Source: CAZJYI01 sp964550025 (GTDB taxonomy: Bacteria > Verrucomicrobiota > Kiritimatiellia > UBA8416 > CAYOBW01). From it: a DNA stretch of 16,311 nt. How positions within the stretch are numbered: position 1 is the first letter of the stretch; the number at the start of each line of letters is the position of its first letter. A model generated the notes under the pieces. The model did not search any database. It saw only the letters and a program-made list of their open reading frames with translations, and had not been told where the DNA came from. The DNA lies in the NCBI GenBank assembly GCA_964550025.1, contig CAZJYI010000213.1, positions 1-16,311 of the forward strand, written 5' to 3'. The position numbers and the translations under genes are program-made. Below, piece after piece: positions 15,439 to 16,311 of this stretch.

Positions 15439-16269
15439 ATGATCCGCCGGCTTACGTTTCCCGCTCTCCTATTTGCTCTGACTTTGCTCGGCACCGCGTC
15501 CGAGGCGGCACCCTATGTCGTAGGGCCGGGTGACCAGCTCCAGGTCGTTGTCGGGGAAGAAAGCGAGCTGTCGGGGGAATACCAGATCAGCGACGAAGGG
15601 TCCATCGTCTATCCCCTCCTCGGCGCCGTCGAAGTCGCGGGGCTCGATATTCCCGCCATAGCCGAGCTGATTCGCACGCGATTGGCGGCGGACTACCTCG
15701 TCTCGCCGCAGGTTGCCGTCTATGTCAGAGAGTACGGGAGCAAGAAAGTCGCTGTTCTGGGAGACGTTCCAAGGCCGGGCTTTTTCAGCCTGACCGCCGA
15801 CTCCTCCCTGCTTTCGCTGCTGTCCGAATCGGGGCTCAAACTCGTCAGCGCCGATACGACCGTCGTGATCACGCGGAACGCGGGCAACGGCGCCGCGGCC
15901 CCGGTGCCACTGGTGCTCAAGCTCGACGAACTGCTCAACCCCTTTCACGAACAGAAACCGGTCCAGCTCGGCGACCGCGACAGGATATTCGTCAAATCCG
16001 GCGCAGGAGGGCGGGTCATCGTGTCGGGCAAGGTCAAGAAGCCCGGTGTCATCGCGCTCAGCGACGGCATGTCCGTCATGGAGGCCATCAACAAGGCCGG
16101 CGGCGTGGCCGATTTCGGCAACCTGAAGGGCGTGCGAATCGTGCGCGAGAGCGAGGAAGGGTCCGAGGTGATCAACGTCAATATCGATGCCATGATCAAG
16201 GGCGACGCCTCGCAGGACGTTCCAGTGCGGGACGGCGACATCGTGGTTGTGCCACGGCGTTGGTTCTGA
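15439..16269 (+). CDS. Outer-membrane polysaccharide export protein (OPX, Wza-like) without C-terminal helix
   Basis: The 276-residue protein has a Sec signal peptide cut near SEA at residue 23, with no lipobox cysteine. A Poly_export domain spans about 25-98 (YVVGPGDQLQVVVGEESELS at 26-45; ISDEGSIVYPLLGAVEVAGL at 50-69). A first SLBB domain spans about 104-186 (VAVLGDVPRPGFFSL) and a second about 193-271 (VIVSGKVKKPGVIALSDGMS; MEAINKAGGV). The chain ends at VVVPRRWF directly after the second SLBB, so the amphipathic helix by which E. coli Wza crosses the outer membrane is missing. OPX proteins of this short type need a separate barrel porin, and one is encoded directly upstream. The start at 15439 is fixed by the signal peptide; no strong ribosome binding site is seen, so translation may be coupled to the barrel gene. 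Confidence 0.92.
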   Translation: MIRRLTFPALLFALTLLGTASEAAPYVVGPGDQLQVVVGEESELSGEYQISDEGSIVYPLLGAVEVAGLDIPAIAELIRTRLAADYLVSPQVAVYVREYGSKKVAVLGDVPRPGFFSLTADSSLLSLLSESGLKLVSADTTVVITRNAGNGAAAPVPLVLKLDELLNPFHEQKPVQLGDRDRIFVKSGAGGRVIVSGKVKKPGVIALSDGMSVMEAINKAGGVADFGNLKGVRIVRESEEGSEVINVNIDAMIKGDASQDVPVRDGDIVVVPRRWF

Positions 16270-16293
16270 GCAACACGAACGAAAGGGCAAAGA

Positions 16294-16311
16294 GTGGCAG
16301 ACGGCAACGAG
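16294..16311 (+). CDS. First codons of a following gene (partial)
   Basis: AAAGGG (16282-16287) is six bases before a GTG at 16294, and the codons to the window end read M-A-D-G-N-E with no stop. The position, 24 bp after the OPX stop, fits a next export gene such as a Wzc/Wzz-type co-polymerase. Only six codons are visible, so identity is a guess from context. Confidence 0.35.

Noticed and set aside
13800..15494. Long antisense open frame (564 codons) opposite the barrel and OPX genes
   Set aside because: It is rich in Arg/Val/Gly with no recognisable domain or ribosome binding site, and the forward strand encodes clear exported proteins. Such frames are common opposite GC-rich genes.

Overview
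This GC-rich window reads as chromosomal DNA of a diderm member of the PVC superphylum. My best guess is Kiritimatiellota or a near relative in Verrucomicrobiota/Lentisphaerota. Support comes from the lipid A gene pair fabZ-lpxA, an outer-membrane secretin, an outer-membrane polysaccharide export system, large secreted LamG/Fn3-like proteins whose repeats carry the 'WGTTDGG' signature I associate with Kiritimatiellota, and several short tandem repeat arrays. This assignment is from recalled family patterns, not from a search. All supported genes are on the + strand. I see no tRNA, rRNA, CRISPR array, transposase or phage gene.

Region 1 (1-6143) is carbohydrate-related and partly decayed. It opens with the 3' part of a very large secreted protein (LamG, then a repeating Fn3-like/Fn3-like/jelly-roll pattern). 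An array of 9-bp repeats follows. Next is a broken small gene, with its signal peptide in one frame and a LamG-like body in another. Then comes a parallel beta-helix glycosidase-like gene (closest in my memory to GH141) split by a frameshift at about 4850-4885, where several helix rungs also appear to be missing. The same 9-bp repeat family lies inside this gene, in the opposite orientation and in frame.

Region 2 (6144-6428) is non-coding, contains four hairpins, and ends in a possible promoter and strong ribosome binding site for fabZ.

Region 3 (6429-12394) is a tight unit: fabZ and lpxA (ATGA overlap), then gspD, gspE and gspF of a type II secretion system (14-bp gspD/gspE overlap, 13-bp gspE/gspF gap). 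The pseudopilins and the GspC/L/M proteins are not here.

Region 4 (12395-13302) holds an array of twelve 7-bp repeats, a small hairpin and a class I methyltransferase gene.

Region 5 (13462-16311) looks like the start of an exopolysaccharide export locus: a small secreted protein of unknown function, an outer-membrane beta-barrel protein, and a Wza-like export protein (OPX) that lacks a C-terminal membrane helix, followed by the first codons of another gene. The barrel next to a helix-less OPX suggests the two together form the outer-membrane exit for the polymer.
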